64,000 nt of DNA, taken from Lumbricus rubellus (lineage: Eukaryota; Annelida; Clitellata; Crassiclitellata; Lumbricidae). The DNA lies in assembly GCA_945859605.1 (NCBI GenBank), contig OX243814.1, forward strand, positions 27,794,286 to 27,858,285, in the 5' to 3' direction. Numbering within the stretch: position 1 is the first letter of the stretch; each line of letters begins with the position of its first letter. Shown piece by piece: positions 11,292-22,975 of the stretch. Under the pieces are notes generated by a model. That model was not told where the DNA came from. It made no database searches and saw only the letters and a list, made by a program, of their open reading frames with translations. Made by a program: the position numbers and the translations under genes.

Positions 11292-11497
11292 CCGGGGATG
11301 AATCGTCCGGGGATGAACCGTCCGGGGATGAACCGTCCACTGGATGAACCGTCCTGGGATGAACCGTCCACTGGATGAACCGTCCACTGGATGAACCGTC
11401 CGGGGATGAACCGTCCGGGGATGAAACGTCCACTGGATGAATCGTCCGGGATGAATCGTCCGGGGATGAATCGTCCTGGGATGAAACGTCCTAGAAT
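11292..11497 (+). repeat. Minisatellite GGGATGAACCGTCC, right foldback arm
   Basis: About 14 units, inverted relative to the array at 9699-9950. Confidence 0.85.
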
Positions 11498-11682
11498 CGT
11501 CCTAGGTTAACTGTGGAATTATTCTCAAGGTCCAGACCAGTTGTCAGCGATAACTGACAAGAACCATGGACAGTCACTGCATGGCACGCAGGTGCATACG
11601 TAGGCCTACTGTATAGCTGAAGGATTTAATTATGACACAGGCCGCACTTGGTACATTGATAGGCCTACGTCTACACTCTACC

Positions 11683-11829
11683 CATAAGCGCAATCACGTC
11701 CTAAAAGTTGGGGGGACCATAATGAATCACGTCCTAAAAGTTGGGGGGACCATAATAATATAGTTAGGGGACCACTCTAAAGTTGGGGGGGACGCGTCCC
11801 GTGGGTCCCATTGGGTGGTTGCGCCTATG
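11683..11829. mobile_element. 147-bp hAT-like MITE with perfect 8-bp target duplication
   Basis: The left end is CATAAGCGCAATCAC and the inverted right end is GGTTGCGCCTATG. ACTCTACC lies at 11675-11682 and 11830-11837. Inside is a 38-bp direct duplication carrying GTCCTAAAAGTTGGGGGGAC. Confidence 0.78.
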
Positions 11830-12118
11830 ACTCTACCCACAGCTCCCAGATATCAGACGCATGAAAGACTCTTAAGATCTTTGTACGCATCGTGGTCGAG
11901 AGTGTCCGTTATATTTTGGCAGTACGATTGTTTACATGGTAATGGTGTTTTGACCATGAGGGGGCAAAAGAGACACTCCACCTGGAAAATTGACAATTTT
12001 TTAAAACAATATTATTAGACACTACTTTGGGTTTCTATTTTTTTTTACATTCGTGCTATAAGGCGCTACGGTAATGAAACTATGATGCACAAAGTTCTAC
12101 TAAGAGAGAGATTTAGCC

Positions 12119-12886
12119 CAGGCCCGGCCCTAGGGTTTGCGGGGCCCAAGGCAGCAGCGGGTCCTCATTCCTCAAGCTTAAATTTACGCAGTTGATTTCC
12201 GGTCAATGCGGCACTGTCTTGTGGGGGAGAGTCAACTAAGATGGGGCACTTAACGTTGTTTTCCAAATTTCTTTGGATCTAAGAGCAATATTTTAAAGCA
12301 AACCACATTGATGTGGCCTATAGGCCTATACTAATTTGATTTTCAAATGATGCATGTTAGGTCTGCGTTTTTGGCTTTTGACAAATTTCTTTGCGCCAAA
12401 GCACTAATGATGCTAATTATTCACAAAGTCAAACGAATAAATTTAGGCTACATTTAGGCCAACTCATTCTCTAAAAATATTTATGTTCTAAATTTCTTGT
12501 TTTGCCTTTTCTAAGCTGTCGTTAAAATTGTCACCACTATCATTGTGTTTTGCCCTCTCCAGCAAAAATGTATGCGGATGTCCATTTGCAAATTTGAAGC
12601 AAAATGAGTTAGGCCCTAATTAGTGTTTTCTGGAGAAAATTTTACATGCAGGTCGACGCTACAAAGTAGGCTAGCTGTGACTCGCCTTAAGGCTTAGCGA
12701 AGTTTCGTTCTCTCAAAATCACCATGTCACATTCGCGTGACAAATTGACTGCAAGAACAGCTGTTTCATACGACGTAATCATTGTAAATATCGTCAAAGA
12801 AAAAATTATAGCCAGCAGCGCGGGGCCCCTGGAAGCGCGGGGCCCAAGGCGGTTGCCTCGCTCGCCTTGCCCTAAGGCCGGGCCTG
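12119..12886. mobile_element. hAT element, 768-bp non-autonomous copy 2
   Basis: Same ends, same length and, by eye, the same sequence as the copy at 10050-10817. The flanks are ATTTAGCC (12111-12118) and ATTTTAGCC (12887-12895), a duplication with a one-base indel. This makes it a separate insertion rather than part of a segmental duplication. Confidence 0.88.
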
Positions 12887-13068
12887 ATTTTAGCCCTACA
12901 TTTAGAAACCTATATGAAAATTACATGCATGTTCTTAATTTCCTGCTTTGCATTTTGAGGCTCTTGCTAAATTGTTTTAACTATGACCATTGTGTTTGCT
13001 CCCTTGAAGCCCCTTATGCAAAAAATTAATAGGCTAAATGCGAGCGCCATAATATATGCTCCTGACAT

Positions 13069-13145
13069 GAATCTATGACGGATATCGAACCCACGTCCTT
13101 CTGCCCTTCTGATCTTCATTGTTGCCATTAGACCACATCCCCCGC
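13069..13145 (-). mobile_element. tRNA-like SINE head fragment
   Basis: The minus strand has an A-box-like GTGGTCTAATGG and a B-box-like GGTTCGATATCC at normal spacing. The acceptor stem does not pair, so it is not called a tRNA gene. Confidence 0.5.
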
Positions 13146-15535
13146 CATGTAGCCTAAAGCTAGTTGAAGAAAGAAGTCGAACAGACGGTCGTCAGTGTTA
13201 CAGTAGCGCGATGGGCTTTAGTTCAGAGGTATACATAGCTATAGGCCTAGGTGCCTCAGTGCCTGTACTTAAAGGTACGACATTAAGTGCCGGTAGATTA
13301 TCCCGTAGATAGGCCTACACGCATAGATTTATGTATACAGTAATACATGTATATAAAAACAACTGTTAAAGTTGTATGGTACAACCTTTATGTCCTAGCT
13401 GCTATTATCTGGGCCTTGAACACTGCAGGTTTTCCGAGATGCATCCGAACTGACCAAGCTTAATTAGGCCTATAGGCTATGCACGGGATCGGTTTTCTAA
13501 TTTTTGCTAAAACTCGAACACCACATGGTATTATTATAGGTGTAGGCCTACATTATAGGCCTACATAAAATTATATTTGTATATTATAATTTTATGATAC
13601 TGCTATAATATACATGTTATAGGCCTACATAAACAAATTACGTTTGTTAAAATTTATTATGAATAAGCTAGGCCTAGATTTTTCTGTTACGCGCGCTTTC
13701 GTGCAAGATTCTTTTTGTTTAGGCGAGTTTTAAATAACAGCTTAATAATAACAATATTATAGGCTGCATGCACGCACATACATACATACACCGGCCTACA
13801 TGTATAGGCCTACATACGCACATAGGCCTACATGTAGAGTCCTACTTACATGCTGTGCCTTCTATTTTTTGATGGTAGGCCTACTAGTTTTAGGCTAATC
13901 GTAGGCCTAAATTAATCGTAAGCTCTTAACAGTAGGCTACTTGGAAGCCACTCGTAAGCCAATTGCGACCGAACTGCAGAAACAGACAGGATGACTCTGA
14001 AGCTCATTCGCGAGCGCTAGGTCGAGTCAGACGGGTTGTCGAAAGGACAGCATGCAGAAGAAGGTCTTAGATCGGTTCCCAGAAGGGCATCCATGCAGCT
14101 GCCACAGTGGCAGAGTAGGCAGCTGTTTATGTGAGATCGTTAAGGTCGAGAATTTGAGAGCAGTGGATGAAATGAGTGGAGGTATGAATTCCTGAAGAGG
14201 TGAGACTTCAGTTTTCAGTGGAAAGTTCAAAAAGGGGCGCTGTAGGCCCTACACAGAGGAGGCGGTAGCCTACTTGTCCCGGTTTCATGTAATAGGTTAA
14301 TGATGTAGACCGAACGACGTGGCCCGCATAAGCATTTATGACGCAATACAGGTTTGCGGGCTCTGCTCGGAGGAGTTCCTGAACAGCGACGCACAGAGCA
14401 GTAAATGACAAGTCGGAGCCGCGCTTTCTGCGATTTACGATGGCGATGATTGGAGTATCGCCCTCAGCGACACCAGCAGCACACAAGTATCATGCATACC
14501 TTTCAATCAAAACTACCTCCTGACCGGACAGAATTGCAATGTGATTAGCAACTTAGCCGTAACCTGCTGTAGCCTAAACATCGCTATGGCAATACCATGT
14601 GCTCAGCCGCCTCAGCGTCGAATAAGCAACTTCCTGATGTGTTGGATTGATCGCTTAATTGCAAGTGAGCTAACATCATCCAAGAGACCATAATTGTGTC
14701 AATCGACAAACCCGGCAACTACGTATTTATTTTTCCCATGCATGACGACGTGCATAGCATACGTCACACGTGGACCTGTCACTGCTGACTCTTTCAGCTT
14801 GCTGCATGTGGGGATTGTAGGCCTGCATTCTTTTGCTTGCTGATGTCGGCTTAGTGCATGCGTTTGCAATAACAATAAATTTTAGCGAAAAAGCCAACGC
14901 AGAGAGCGCTTCTGAGTAAATATATATAGGTGACATCATAGGTCTATAATTTGGACGGGCGCTAGGCCTACATAAATGTGCAATTAAGCTTACATCATGA
15001 CATCACATTAGGCCGACATTAGGAGCCGTCGCGCAATTTATGAAATTTTTAAACCTTCTTCGATCCCCTCCTCACGCGTCAACACAAAAGTCATATTTTA
15101 ACTTGTACGTCACACACATCGTCACAAATGTGTGACCCATCCCTCTTTGGTGCATGACGTCAGTTATGGACAGTGCCTCATACATGTACACTAATAGGCC
15201 TAATCCGCGAAACTTGTCTGAATGACCCAATGAGTGCTACGCCATCGGAACTACAGGCCACAACCAGTAGGCCCACAGTACACTACTTACATAAAATCGT
15301 GGTCTCTTCTAAAGATGGCAACAAGACTCCACATCGCTCAAAGAAATTAGATGTGCGGACAGGCACCGGTTTGTAATTCACATCATGTTCCCGTTGAGAT
15401 CACACCCATATGAGATTTGGTCGGACATTCAAGCAAATCGTACTTTGGCCTAGACCTACATGTATATATCTCATACCAACGACCGGTTTTAGAGAGTCCA
15501 GACAGACTAACAGACAGATAATATACATATTAGGC
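13146..15535. other. Intergenic stretch rich in TAGGCCTA, no gene seen
   Basis: The region has many copies of the palindrome TAGGCCTA, especially 13230-13930. A LINE-like 3' relic may lie at about 14000-14240 on the minus strand (NFPLKTEVSPLQEF resembles the FKxxLKTxLF end of CR1/L2-type proteins). Nothing else is supportable. Confidence 0.4.
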
Positions 15536-15544
15536 CTACATACA

Positions 15545-15578
<34 letters not shown>

Positions 15579-15813
15579 CATACATACATACATACATACA
15601 TACATACATACATACATACATACATACATACATACCAGGTACATACAGACATACATACCAGGTACATACATACATACATACATACATACATACATACATA
15701 CATACATACATACATACATACATACATACATACATACATACATACATACATACATACATACATACATACATACATACATACATACATACATACATACATA
15801 CATACATACATAC

Positions 15814-15844
<31 letters not shown>

Positions 15845-15932
15845 CAGACATACATACATACATACATACATACATACATACATACATACATACATACATA
15901 CATACATACATACATACATACATACATACATA
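15536..15932 (+). repeat. (CATA)n microsatellite
   Basis: About 95 near-perfect CATA units with a few interruptions (ACCAGGTACATACAGAC at about 15635-15665). The long frames across it are artefacts of a 4-bp repeat, which leaves all frames open. Confidence 0.95.
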
Positions 15933-15945
15933 CTGGCTTACCGAC

Positions 15946-17715
15946 TTTCTGACTGACCAACTAACTGGCTGACTGACTGATTGACAGGCAGACAGACAGA
16001 ACCTCCGTTGGACTTGTCTGCGATGCAGCAAGCGCGGTGTAACGTTGACTTCTCGTACACATACTTTTCTCAAGGCGTCCACAGTGGATGTCGGTGGTAG
16101 CGCGTCTCGCCTGATCGTCGTCGTGGCTCTGGATCCTTCTCTCCCTGAACAGTTCCATGCCTCCAGCCATAGAGCGGCGGCGTCGGTTCGGACCTGTATC
16201 CATCATCACTGCCCTTATGAGCTGATAGGACTTGGCCGCCGCATCTTGCGCCAGGTGCACGACCAGCCGTGGCGCCGATCCCCGCATCATCTCCAGCATC
16301 CACGGGCGGTCTGCCGCCGCAGCAGCCGCAACAGCCTCCTCCTCCTCATCCTTTTCGCCTTTATCTGTCTTCCGACTCTTCTTTCCCTCTCACTTTCTAT
16401 TTTCCTTTCTTTCCCGCTTTTCCTTCCCCCGTTAGTAGGCCTACATTTCCGGCGATCTTCCAAATAATTTTGTCCTCCTTTCCTTATACTGCTGTTTCAT
16501 TTCTGCTCATCAGGTACCCTTTACCTCTCCTCCTCCTCTTCCACTCTCCTTCCCTTTTCCACATTGTTCCCCATGCAGTGACTATCTCTTCTTTGCAGTG
16601 TTCTTCACCTTATATGCTCATTCTGACTTTACCCCCATGCAATTGTTTTACTTTTCCAGTGTCCTCCTCCACCATGATCTTCTTCATCGTATTGCTTCAC
16701 CATATTGTCTCATCCTCCTCTTTATTCCTCTCTTCTATTCTTCATTCCTTTTCCCCTTTACGCATGGAGGTGAAGGTTGGGCGGAGGACGTCTCTGGTCG
16801 CTGTACTATCTGTCGGGGTCATGTCATTAGGTTGCCATGCACCGTATGTTTTATACGAAGTCGTTGATCTTATGGTGGCAGGTTTTCAGAGAAGAGGCGT
16901 GCTTTCATGGCTGTCGATAAGCGGAAAGAGAGAAGTGTGGAGGAGAGGAGGCGCGTGGAGGACGAGAGGAAGAAAGCGAAAGAGGAGGAAAGAGGAGTGG
17001 AGGAAAGGAAATCGAGTGGGAAGAGGTGGCAGAGGAGTAGGAAGTGGGGAAAAGAGATGATGAAGGAGGAGGAGGAGGAGGAGGAAGAGGAGGAGCAGGA
17101 GGAGGTAGAAGAAGACGAAGAGGAAGAGGAAGAAGAGGAAGACGAGGAGGTGGAGTAGGAAGCAGAACTAGAGAAAGCGAGTGGCAAAGGGTGTGACGCG
17201 AAAGAGAAAAAGACAGTATAGGAAGAGGAGAATGAGAGTTAGAAGCGGAGAAGAAGGAAGCTGAGGAGATCGAAGGGCTAGGAGGTGAGAGAATGGGATA
17301 TGGAGGAGGGAGAGCAGATGGTTAAACGCCGCAGCCGCGATAGCATTCAGCTGGAGGCTGGCAGCAGCAGCAGCAGCAGAAGTGGGCATAAGATTTCTTG
17401 GAAACTTGGTCCCGTTCCTGGTTCGACGTTTGCCCAGGGGCATTCGAACGCTGATCCTTCGAACACACGGTAGATCGATTTTCTATTGTGCATGGGTAAA
17501 CGACATCGGATTGAGTACGATTGGAAACCGACTTACAAATTAGTAGTCTAAACTCTAAGTCTAAAGTGTGGCTTGACAGCGATACAGCGGCTCAATGCAC
17601 CAAGCATGAGCCTTTTCGACATCTTAATATAGGTCAATTATCGATATATAGGCCAGGTCACTTCTGCCCGGAAGTGGTCTTGTTGCTGGATCGAGCATAT
17701 AGAGAGTAGTCTCAG
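15946..17715. other. Low-complexity and GC-rich stretch, no gene assigned
   Basis: 15946-16005 is (CTGA/GACA)n. 16040-16330 is GC-rich and CpG-containing, with frames open on both strands but no recognisable protein. 16330-16770 is pyrimidine-rich. 16900-17165 is purine-rich, (GGA/GAA)n. I see no splice-supported exon. Confidence 0.4.
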
Positions 17716-17962
17716 CAGTGGCGTAGTCAGGAATTTATGATGGGGATGGCCTGGCCGGATGCCCTTCCTGACACCAATCCAACAGTATTGCAGTAAATAA
17801 TAAAGGAATAAAGTAACAAAGTGAATAAAGTAAGAAAAATAATCAATTATTATTACAAACAATTTTTTTTCTTATTTAAGTGGATAAATAACATTTTAAG
17901 AACTTTTTCCTAAGCCAATGGGGGGGGGGATTAATCCCCTAAACCCCTTGTCTAGGCCACTG
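17716..17962. mobile_element. hAT-like MITE (247 bp), copy A
   Basis: The ends are CAGTGGCGTAG and, inverted, CTAGGCCACTG. The flanks AGTCTCAG (17708-17715) and AGTCGCAG (17963-17970) match 7 of 8. The interior shares GGCCGGATGCCCTTCCTGA and AAGTGGATAAATAAC with the copy at 39423. Confidence 0.82.
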
Positions 17963-18404
17963 AGTCGCAGAGTACCAGATATTCTAGGTGGTTTAAAAAG
18001 TTGGATTGTTGATGTAGCCTATTAAGATTCTGTCTGTTTATTGTTTTTAATTTTTGCTCTTAAAACTCCATGAACTTAATAAGCCAGACGTGTTGTGGGT
18101 TCACAATTTTCGGTAGAGAGTAGAGATTCAGTGGAATCGACCCGATCCACTGCGCATGCGCGCACGACATATCGATTCCGCTCGTTCTGATCGGGAAACG
18201 GTCATGCATGGACTGTCCTCTGATATAATTATGAAGGTAAAGCATGCGTGAAAGAGAGAGGAACCCAGTGTCGAAGAACTGAGATGAAGAGATGCAGAAG
18301 AGAGAGATGGACGAAAAGATGGGAGGTTTCCTCATGGGAAAACTGGAAAATGGAACAATGGACAGAGGAACGGATGGACGGAGGTAGCATAGGATGACTG
18401 GATG

Positions 18405-18655
18405 GTCAGATGGATGGATGGATGGATGGGTGGGTGGGTGGGTGGGTGGGTGGGTGGGTGGGTGGATGGGTGGGTGGGTGGATGGATGGATGGATGGATG
18501 GATGGATGGATGGATGGATGGATGGATGGATGGATGGATGGATGGATGGATGGATGGGTGGGTGGGTGGGTGGGTGGGTGGGTGGGTGGGTGGGTGGGTG
18601 GGTGGGTGGGTGGGTGGGTGGGTGGGTGGGTGGGTGGATGGATGGATGGATGAGC
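18405..18655 (+). repeat. (GATG)n/(GGTG)n microsatellite, G-rich strand on +
   Basis: Blocks of GATG and GGTG alternate: GGTG at about 18427-18480 and 18555-18635, and GATG between them. The GGGT runs could form G-quadruplexes. Confidence 0.92.
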
Positions 18656-18890
18656 AGATGGGCAAATGGATGACTGGATAGGCAGATAGATGGACGGACG
18701 AACAAACGGAAGGAAGCATTAGGTCTGAATTAATATTCCCAAGCATGCAGCCTTAACTTCTTCAAGACCCAAGTGCTTGTATACTTCCTGGGCATACACA
18801 TGCATGTATACACAGCGGTTTGAGCAGATTCAGGCCTAAGCTTTGCTCACGAAGAGCAACTACAGTGGAGGCCATACAGCTTAAGCCACG

Positions 18891-18895
<5 letters not shown>

Positions 18896-18942
<47 letters not shown>
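18896..18942 (+). repeat. (CTG)15 trinucleotide repeat
   Basis: About 15 uninterrupted CTG units. A second, interrupted CTG/TTG tract is at 36066-36130. Confidence 0.93.
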
Positions 18943-19029
18943 ATAGCGGGGTTACTCATCGTTCTCCTTCATCTGCATGGTTGGTTGCTTATAAGTTTCC
19001 CTCCTCAGCCTTCGTCTATCCGTCCGTCC

Positions 19030-19500
19030 GTCCGTCCGTCTGTTCGTGTGTTGGACTGTTCGTTCGTCTGTGCGTGTATGCGTGCGTGTCTGGTCGGCTG
19101 AACGTGTGTTTCGATGAAGAGGAAGAAGAGAGAACGGAGATAGTTGTTGTATTGCAACCGTACCTCTTCTTCTTTCCCCCAGGCAGAACACGGAGACACG
19201 CTGCCGGATTACGGCCGTACCAGAAGTCCATGCACCCTGCACCTCCACGGTCCACCCCTATAGCCTCATCCTCAAAAGCACGCGCTATAATATGCACACC
19301 GTGTTCGACACGGACATTGCTGTAATCTCTAAGCAGGCAAAGACGAACACGACGACCAGACAGACGAACAGACGCACACAGACAGCATGAAACATATGTC
19401 AAAATTCGACAACCAGGAATTGGTTACGACAAAATTTATCTCGGACTGCTGCATGGAATACATTGAACCCGATTGACAAAGTAAGACAGCAGACAGAGAC

Positions 19501-19535
<35 letters not shown>

Positions 19536-20330
19536 GGGACAGAGACGGAGACGGAGACAGACAGAGACATACAAATTAAGACAGACAAATATACGACGAC
19601 ACTCGCACAAACGGACGCTGCATAGAGAGCGGTTGGAGAAGGTCATCGATGCATGCATTCAGGCGAACAACGCAGACACACACACACACACACAATACAC
19701 ACACAACATACAGAGACGAGAGTCTGGAGTTAGCGTCTGCATGCTATAGCCTGCATCTGGAACCATCCGACTCCAGTTCTACCCAGCGGCATCCGAGGCG
19801 GGCGGACGGGCAGGCGGGCGAGTATAGGCAGTTCATCCGTCTATCCACCACCAACGCCACACCGTCTTCCGCCCCGTTCCTCCACTCTGTGGAGTCAGGC
19901 CGCCGCAGACAAAACTCAGGGCAGAGCGAGCGCCGCATATTTACGTTTAACTTGGCCGACGCTGCTGCTGATACGCGTGCGCCGACGACGCCGACGCTGC
20001 TACACCAGCAGCGTCTTTGTACCGCAACACAAAAGCCGAGAAATGTCTTGGCCCCCGGCCTAACCCGTTGCAGCAGCCGCCGCGGCCGCCTCGTCAATCC
20101 TAGGGCCCCCTTAATCGAAATGCCTGGAATCAGCAGCATCGTGTAAGACCTTAATCGAGGAGTAGGAGGTCCAACCACAAGAGAAGAGAGACTCTGGTAT
20201 ACCGTATATACGCGAAAGGGAGAAGCTAACTATCGTGTCCGGTCCGGTCGGTCAAAAGACAAGACTCTGTGTGTGTACGTTCGAGTATCCTGTGATCGTT
20301 TCTCTATCTTAAAATAATTACACGTCTTTA
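19030..20330. other. CpG-rich region with simple repeats, possible promoter zone
   Basis: 19480-19540 is (GACA)n and 19675-19705 is (CA)n. 19760-20110 is noticeably GC- and CpG-rich compared with the rest of the window, upstream of the candidate first coding exon of the RhoGAP gene. A role as promoter or 5' UTR is inference only. Confidence 0.25.
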
Positions 20331-20752
20331 AAACAAACGCTGCCTTGAACTTCTGTCTGTGACCTTGTTCCATCCAAATGTTTCAGTTGGCGGACGCGGA
20401 GAAGAGGAGAAGTCACACGGAATAATTCTGGACTCAGAGAAGAGGAGAAGTGGTCACACGGAATAATAATTCTCAGTCTCATATTCCGTACGGATACGTT
20501 TTTCGCCTGTATTATACTTCCTTCCTCTGCCCCTCTACGTGGTGTGGCCTCTCTGACGTATATATGGAGTAGAATAGAATAATTGCCAGGAAGTGCAATT
20601 GAACGGAGAGGAGGGTGTCGGAGAACAACAGTTTCCGATGACAATAGCGACTGAACTATTATGCGGATAGCGACGACTTGTCTGTATAAATCGAAGAACG
20701 TCAAACACATTACGTTACCTGTCGTCGATCGAATAAATTACCTCAATCACTT

Positions 20753-20795
20753 ATGGGAGTGCCACAAGGTATACGTCTAACTTCAGTCAGCTCAG
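20753..20795 (+). CDS. Candidate first coding exon of the ARHGAP6-like gene
   Basis: ATG at 20753 opens 14 codons (MGVPQGIRLTSVSS) ending in phase 1 at a consensus donor CTCAG|GTAAGTAT. The next known exon starts in phase 1 (CC, then ATG), so the two join in frame. There is an in-frame TAA at 20687 and no ATG between. There is no homology support, since the family's N-terminus is poorly conserved. The alternative start is the ATG at 26162. Confidence 0.3.
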
Positions 20796-21004
20796 GTAAG
20801 TATTTCTCACGAGCGGAATATCTACGATAATTATAATCGCTAATGCTTGAATTGCATGCATGTATAGTATATACTATACTTGTATAAATGCAAGCATGTA
20901 TGTAATATATGTATGCGTATATTTATATGTATGTAAAATTGTAAGTATGTAAGTAAGTATGTATGTAAGTATGTAAGTATTTGTGACCTACATACTTACA
21001 TACA

Positions 21005-21287
21005 TACATTGAATTTATGTAAGTATGTATGTATGTATGTATGTATGTATGTATGTATGTATGTATGTATGTATGTATGTATGTATGTATGTATGTATGT
21101 ATGTATGTATGTATGTATGTATGTATGTATGTATGTATGTATGTATTTATGTATGTATGTATGTATTGTATGTATGTATGTTTGTATGTATGTATGTATT
21201 GTATGTATGTATGTATGTATGTATGTATGTATGTATTGTATGTATTTATGTATTGTATGTATGTATGTATGTATGTATGTATGTATG

Positions 21288-21319
<32 letters not shown>

Positions 21320-21420
21320 TGTATGTATGTATGTATGTATGTATGTATGTATGTATGTATGTATGTATGTATGTATGTATTGTATGTATGTTTGCATGTA
21401 TGTGTGCATTTATGTATGCA
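21005..21420 (+). repeat. (GTAT)n microsatellite
   Basis: About 100 GTAT units with TATT and TATA interruptions. A short inverted CATA segment precedes it at about 20989-21008, so the left edge can form a hairpin. Confidence 0.95.
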
Positions 21421-21431
21421 TGTACTGAGTT

Positions 21432-21660
21432 GTGTTTGACCATTTATAAAGCGCTTCTATCATCAAAAGCCTTTCAGAAGCGCTCCTAGTGCGATCGACC
21501 CCGCGAGAAACGGCGCAGGATTTCAGGCGAGCGAAAGACAATGAGAGTGGCAGAAATGATGGCGAAGCGAACTGATGGTTGAGTTGGTAGCGCCTCTGAG
21601 TAGTTTCTTGAAGGGGCGCTATGTAAATGCTCTGAATGAACGAATGAATGGATGGATGGT
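21432..21660 (+). repeat. Retroposon fragment with GCGCT ends and (GAAT)n tail
   Basis: Contains GCGCTCCTAGTGCGATC, then GCGCCTCTGAGTAG, GGGGCGCTATGTAAATG, and a GAATGAACGAATGAATGGATGG tail. It belongs to the group sharing the GCGCTATATAAAT terminus. Confidence 0.5.
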
Positions 21661-22770
21661 GTAGGTCCATTCTATAGATGGCGATCTATGCCGCAAAGCA
21701 TCCTGGTTGAACCACGAAGCGGTTAAGAGGGGGAGGGGGCGCCAAGCGGGGTACAGTGGTGTGAAAAAGTTTTGCATCACCCATATATTTTGCGTTTCTA
21801 TGCATAATTTCTTCTGTATTAAGATGAATAATGTACTGGTAAGTATGTGCGTTTTAATTAAAGGTTTTATTATTGTTTGGTTAGAGTTTACAAGCATATT
21901 TCTTTAAATTTACATGATGAAAGTTCGTTTACCACCTCGTGACTTTACCAGTATATATGCCACTCAAGTACTTGATAGACTTCTATTCCTCTGAACAACC
22001 AGGCTCAATACCTTTCCCCCGGGGCCGGTCTTACCTCCCGGTTGAGTTTTGGCTCATTTCTGACTCATTCTATTTCTCACTCATCTCAAGTTTCGCTCGC
22101 TCTGCGTATTGATTGGAACCCACAGTACTATAGGCTACTTTATTTATTACCTACATGATGGGTTCTGTCACTGTATCCAAGACACCTTGGCACCGAAATG
22201 TTCTGAAAATGTTATCAGATATACTTTTCTGTAGGCCTAATTGTGAGTGGGAAAGAAAAACGCGAAGAAGGAAAGATGGAGAAGGAAAGAAGCAAAGAAG
22301 AAGAAGAAGAAGACGAGGAGGAGGAAGCAGATGAAGAAGTGAGTGAGAGGAACGGGGAAAGCGATGGGAGAGGGGAGAGGATTGTGAGATGTGAGGATCA
22401 TGAGGGGGGGGGAGAAAGAAGGAGAAGGAGTAGGAGAAGAAAAGTTGCCCGTTGTGTAACTCCTAGAGGTAGCCTTAATTATGATTGAGTTTTAAGTGTT
22501 GTGGCGATTTCAGTTTCTTAGCCTCGGCGCATATGTGATAGTGGGAATATCATTGCATTATCTCGCTGGCTGCGTGATCTTTCCATCTCATGGTGTACGG
22601 TCGCTGTACTCATAGTTAAGTTCCCGCTAGGGGCGCCAGCTGACAATCTAAAGAAAGTTTAGATGAAGTGCTGCCTTTCTACATTATAGAATTGAAACCC
22701 TTGCATTTCGAATGACAATTATCTAGTATGCAAATGGCACTGAACTATTATACCGTGACACTACTACAAG

Positions 22771-22975
22771 TGGGTTGCCGTGGTGTAGTGGGTATGTTCG
22801 TTGTATTGCAGCCGGAGGATTGCAGGTTCGAATCCACCTCAAGCCGCTGCGTAGGGACCTTGAGCAAGTCCTTCACTCGCAATTGTTCAGCGTTTCGGCG
22901 TGAAACTCCGATGCAGTGTCCGCGCAGAGCGCTTCTGAGGAGAAATCTTGAAGAGGCGCTATAGCAATTGCGCAT
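22771..22975 (+). mobile_element. tRNA-derived SINE, copy 4, abutting a (CATA)n tract
   Basis: The + strand copy has A box (GTGGTGTAGTGGGTATG) and B box (GGTTCGAATCC), then the body. It closes with GGCGCTATAGCAATTGCGCA and passes directly into (CATA)n. Confidence 0.9.

Larger units (their letters stand above)
9699..11497. mobile_element. Foldback-type element with minisatellite arms
   Basis: The left arm (9699-9950) is ~14-bp units of GGACGTTTCATCCC and variants. The right arm (11292-11497) is the reverse complement (GGGATGAACCGTCC and variants). The two arms enclose an AT-rich loop of about 1.34 kb, into which a hAT copy has inserted at 10050. Tandem-repeat inverted arms are the architecture of Drosophila FB and sea-urchin TU elements (established). 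No clear target duplication was found, so assignment is by architecture. Confidence 0.65.

Noticed and set aside
15400..16082. Long frames MYVCMYVC / HTYIHTYI on both strands (also at 21009, 22748, 36460, 37884)
   Set aside because: They are translations of (CATA)n/(GTAT)n, where no frame contains a stop. No splice or homology support.
16045..17060. GC-rich overlapping frames on both strands that could be an exon
   Set aside because: No recognisable domain, competing frames on both strands, and no convincing splice borders.
18060..18746. 228-codon minus-strand frame [16 protein letters not shown]
   Set aside because: Translation of the (GATG/GGTG)n tract.
22771..22860. tRNA gene calls at the A/B boxes of the SINEs (also 240, 1540, 6868, 13069, 29833, 48705)
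   Set aside because: The boxes are intact but acceptor stems do not close, and all copies share the same non-tRNA body and tail. They are SINE heads.
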